The notes beneath the pieces were generated by a model. That model had not been told where the DNA came from and did no database searches. It saw nothing but the letters and a program-made list of their open reading frames with translations. DNA of 5,361 bases from Clostridiaceae bacterium (lineage in GTDB: Bacteria > Bacillota > Clostridia > Monoglobales > Firm-18). Where the stretch lies: contig JAAZFB010000223.1 in assembly GCA_012511915.1 (NCBI GenBank), positions 1-5,361 of the forward strand, given 5' to 3'. This document shows positions 4,281 through 5,361 of the stretch, in pieces. Made by a program: the position numbers and the translations under genes. The stretch's first letter is position 1. The number at the start of each line of letters is the position of its first letter.

Positions 4281-4982
4281 TTATTTGTTTAATGTATCCC
4301 AAGCCTTTCGCAAGTAATAAATCATTTCTTCAACCATTTCTTCCGGGTTTTCAGCTTTAATAATACCGCTGGTACAACCGGTTGCTTGCGCACCTTGCAT
4401 TATTGTATTATAAACATCTCTTCCGTTAGATATCCCGGCCCCTTGTAAAACCATAATATCAGGGTTTATTGCACGAACCGTTTCAATTGTAGCCTTAACG
4501 TAATTTTCATCACTTGTCTGCCCACTGCCAATAAGCTCAGTAGGTTCTGCCACTAACAAATTAGGAGACAGCTTTGCAATTTCGGATAACTCCTCCACCG
4601 TATCAGCGCAGACAATTGTCGCCAAACCAACCTCATCGGCACGCTGTATCGTCTTTTTTATTGCATCCATTGAAATCTTTTTTTCTGCATGGTTTAACAT
4701 AACCCCAACGGCACCTGCTGCCTTTACTGCCTCAGGCAATACAGAACCAAGCCCCCTGCCTATCGGTAGGTAATCCATATGCTGAGCAAAAACCATTATC
4801 CTTTCAGTATTATCCGCAAGCAATTTAATATCTGTATATTGGGGTGTTACAATGATATCCACATCATATTTTAGAGCAGTTTTATCAATTACCTTTGCCA
4901 GTTTAAGCATGCCCTCACCATATAAATATGCCTTTGGCCCAATTTCAAAAAAAGGAGCCCTTATTTTAAAACTTTTATACAT
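4281..4982 (-). CDS. tpiA: Triosephosphate isomerase, short archaeal-like type
   Basis: The expected reaction is interconversion of dihydroxyacetone phosphate and glyceraldehyde 3-phosphate in the cytoplasm. At 233 residues it is shorter than the roughly 250 of standard bacterial enzymes and resembles archaeal-type forms. Probable catalytic residues are Lys17 (EIGPKAYLYGE), His98 (LNHAEKK) and Glu146 (VAEPTELIGSGQ), the last followed by the mobile loop. GAGISNG (181-187) and GCTSGII (202-208) fit the phosphate site. One oddity is that the usual Asn two residues before the Lys (NxK) is Gly15 here, so it may be a paralog with another sugar-phosphate substrate. The start is supported by GAGGAGG seven bases before the ATG. 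It has a perfect promoter, a leader of about 118 bases and no clear terminator before the zinc-ribbon gene. Confidence 0.88.
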   Translation of the reverse strand: MYKSFKIRAPFFEIGPKAYLYGEGMLKLAKVIDKTALKYDVDIIVTPQYTDIKLLADNTERIMVFAQHMDYLPIGRGLGSVLPEAVKAAGAVGVMLNHAEKKISMDAIKKTIQRADEVGLATIVCADTVEELSEIAKLSPNLLVAEPTELIGSGQTSDENYVKATIETVRAINPDIMVLQGAGISNGRDVYNTIMQGAQATGCTSGIIKAENPEEMVEEMIYYLRKAWDTLNK

Positions 4983-5101
4983 TCTTACCCTCCTCTTTCA
5001 ACATTGCCCCGACTACACCGCCTCACACGGGGGCATAAACATAGCTGCACGTTCAATACAACAAAGCGAGTGTGCGAACTTTTTTGCCGCAACACCGGAT
5101 A
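4983..5101 (-). promoter_or_regulatory. Long 5' leader of tpiA
   Basis: About 118 bases lie between the predicted transcription start and the ATG. The only clear structure is a G+C stem of five pairs, GCCCC (5034-5030) with GGGGC (5010-5006), just upstream of the ribosome binding site. No T-box or known riboswitch motif was recognised. A possible nine-codon upstream frame (5004-4975) lacks a ribosome binding site. Confidence 0.35.
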
Positions 5102-5106
5102 CCATA

Positions 5107-5135
5107 ATTATATAATGCTTATATATGCCTGTCAA
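5107..5135 (-). promoter_or_regulatory. Perfect consensus promoter of tpiA
   Basis: On the minus strand: TTGACA (5135-5130), 17 bp, TATAAT (5112-5107). The -35 overlaps the TGA stop codon of the upstream transporter gene (5134-5132), so the two genes are packed with no spare sequence yet can be transcribed separately. Confidence 0.88.
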
Positions 5136-5361
5136 TATTTTTTGCCCTCCTTATCCAACATTTCTATTGTTTCTTCGGCTATATCTTTAATAATCCCGCA
5201 AGCGGGTACTGCTAAGAGCATCCCCGCAAACCCAAACAAATGCCCACCTACTAATACTGCCATGATTACCACAATTGGATGAAGATGAATAACCTCCCCA
5301 AGTATTTTGGGGGTAATATATGCGTTTTCGAATTGTTGGATAGCAATAAACAACACTATAG
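5132..5361 (-). CDS. AI-2E/PerM-family membrane protein, C-terminal end (partial)
   Basis: Only the last 75 residues are inside the window. The frame stays open to the right edge, so the start lies outside. The visible part has the family's characteristic end: a short conserved stretch QQFENAYITPKILGE, HLHPIVVI, a hydrophobic helix, then GGHLFGFAGMLLAVPACGII and a charged cytoplasmic tail ending DKEGKKY. Proteins of this family (DUF20, YtvI/PerM/TqsA-like) have about eight membrane helices and usually 340-400 residues. They are called AI-2 exporters, but members include Na+/H+ antiporters and uncharacterised permeases, so the substrate is unknown. An internal GTG at 5356 is not a real start, because the similarity continues upstream. 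Its stop codon overlaps the -35 of the tpiA promoter. Confidence 0.88.
   Translation of the reverse strand, partial: IVLFIAIQQFENAYITPKILGEVIHLHPIVVIMAVLVGGHLFGFAGMLLAVPACGIIKDIAEETIEMLDKEGKKY

Noticed and set aside
4975..5004. Nine-codon upstream frame overlapping the tpiA start
   Set aside because: No ribosome binding site precedes its ATG, and it overlaps the tpiA ribosome binding site, so it is probably chance.

Overview
The window looks like chromosomal DNA from a low-GC Gram-positive bacterium, most likely a member of the Clostridia. It is A+T-rich, its ribosome binding sites are AGGAGG-like, its intergenic regions carry near-perfect vegetative promoters (TTGACA, 17 bp, TATAAT or TATACT), and most protein families fit. 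The species cannot be named from the sequence. Apart from ung and one small unannotated gene, all protein genes lie on the minus strand.

Layout. Positions 1-96 hold the 3' end of a plus-strand transcript, probably a structured RNA, with its terminator. A minus-strand tRNA-Leu (anticodon GAG, CCA encoded) follows at 229-312. It is divergently transcribed from ung (uracil-DNA glycosylase, 498-1163). Next comes a 47-residue Asn/Lys-rich protein (1252-1395), too short for most gene callers. A gene-free, hairpin-dense stretch (1396-1635) ends in a bidirectional terminator. Facing it is the minus-strand operon eda-kdgK (KDPG aldolase and KDG kinase, joined by a 4-base ATGA overlap), with a consensus promoter and a possible catabolite-repression site. 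Upstream are a pair of 23-bp direct repeats, a short O6-alkylguanine-DNA alkyltransferase-like gene (3418-3723), a second tandem repeat, a small zinc-ribbon membrane protein (3885-4124), a divergent archaeal-type triosephosphate isomerase (4281-4982), and the 3' end of an AI-2E/PerM-family membrane protein that runs off the right edge.

How the genes fit together. KdgK phosphorylates 2-keto-3-deoxygluconate and Eda splits the product into pyruvate and glyceraldehyde 3-phosphate, the lower half of hexuronate breakdown. The isomerase could pass the triose into glycolysis, but it has its own promoter. Ung and the alkyltransferase-like protein are separate DNA-repair genes.

The least ordinary material is intergenic. 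A short AATTAGTAT/TAGTAT motif recurs far more between genes than inside them, two tandem-repeat pairs flank the alkyltransferase gene, and a possible three-way-junction structure follows the small Asn-rich gene. No defence system, CRISPR array or complete mobile element is visible. I see no clear new biological system, only candidate small elements.
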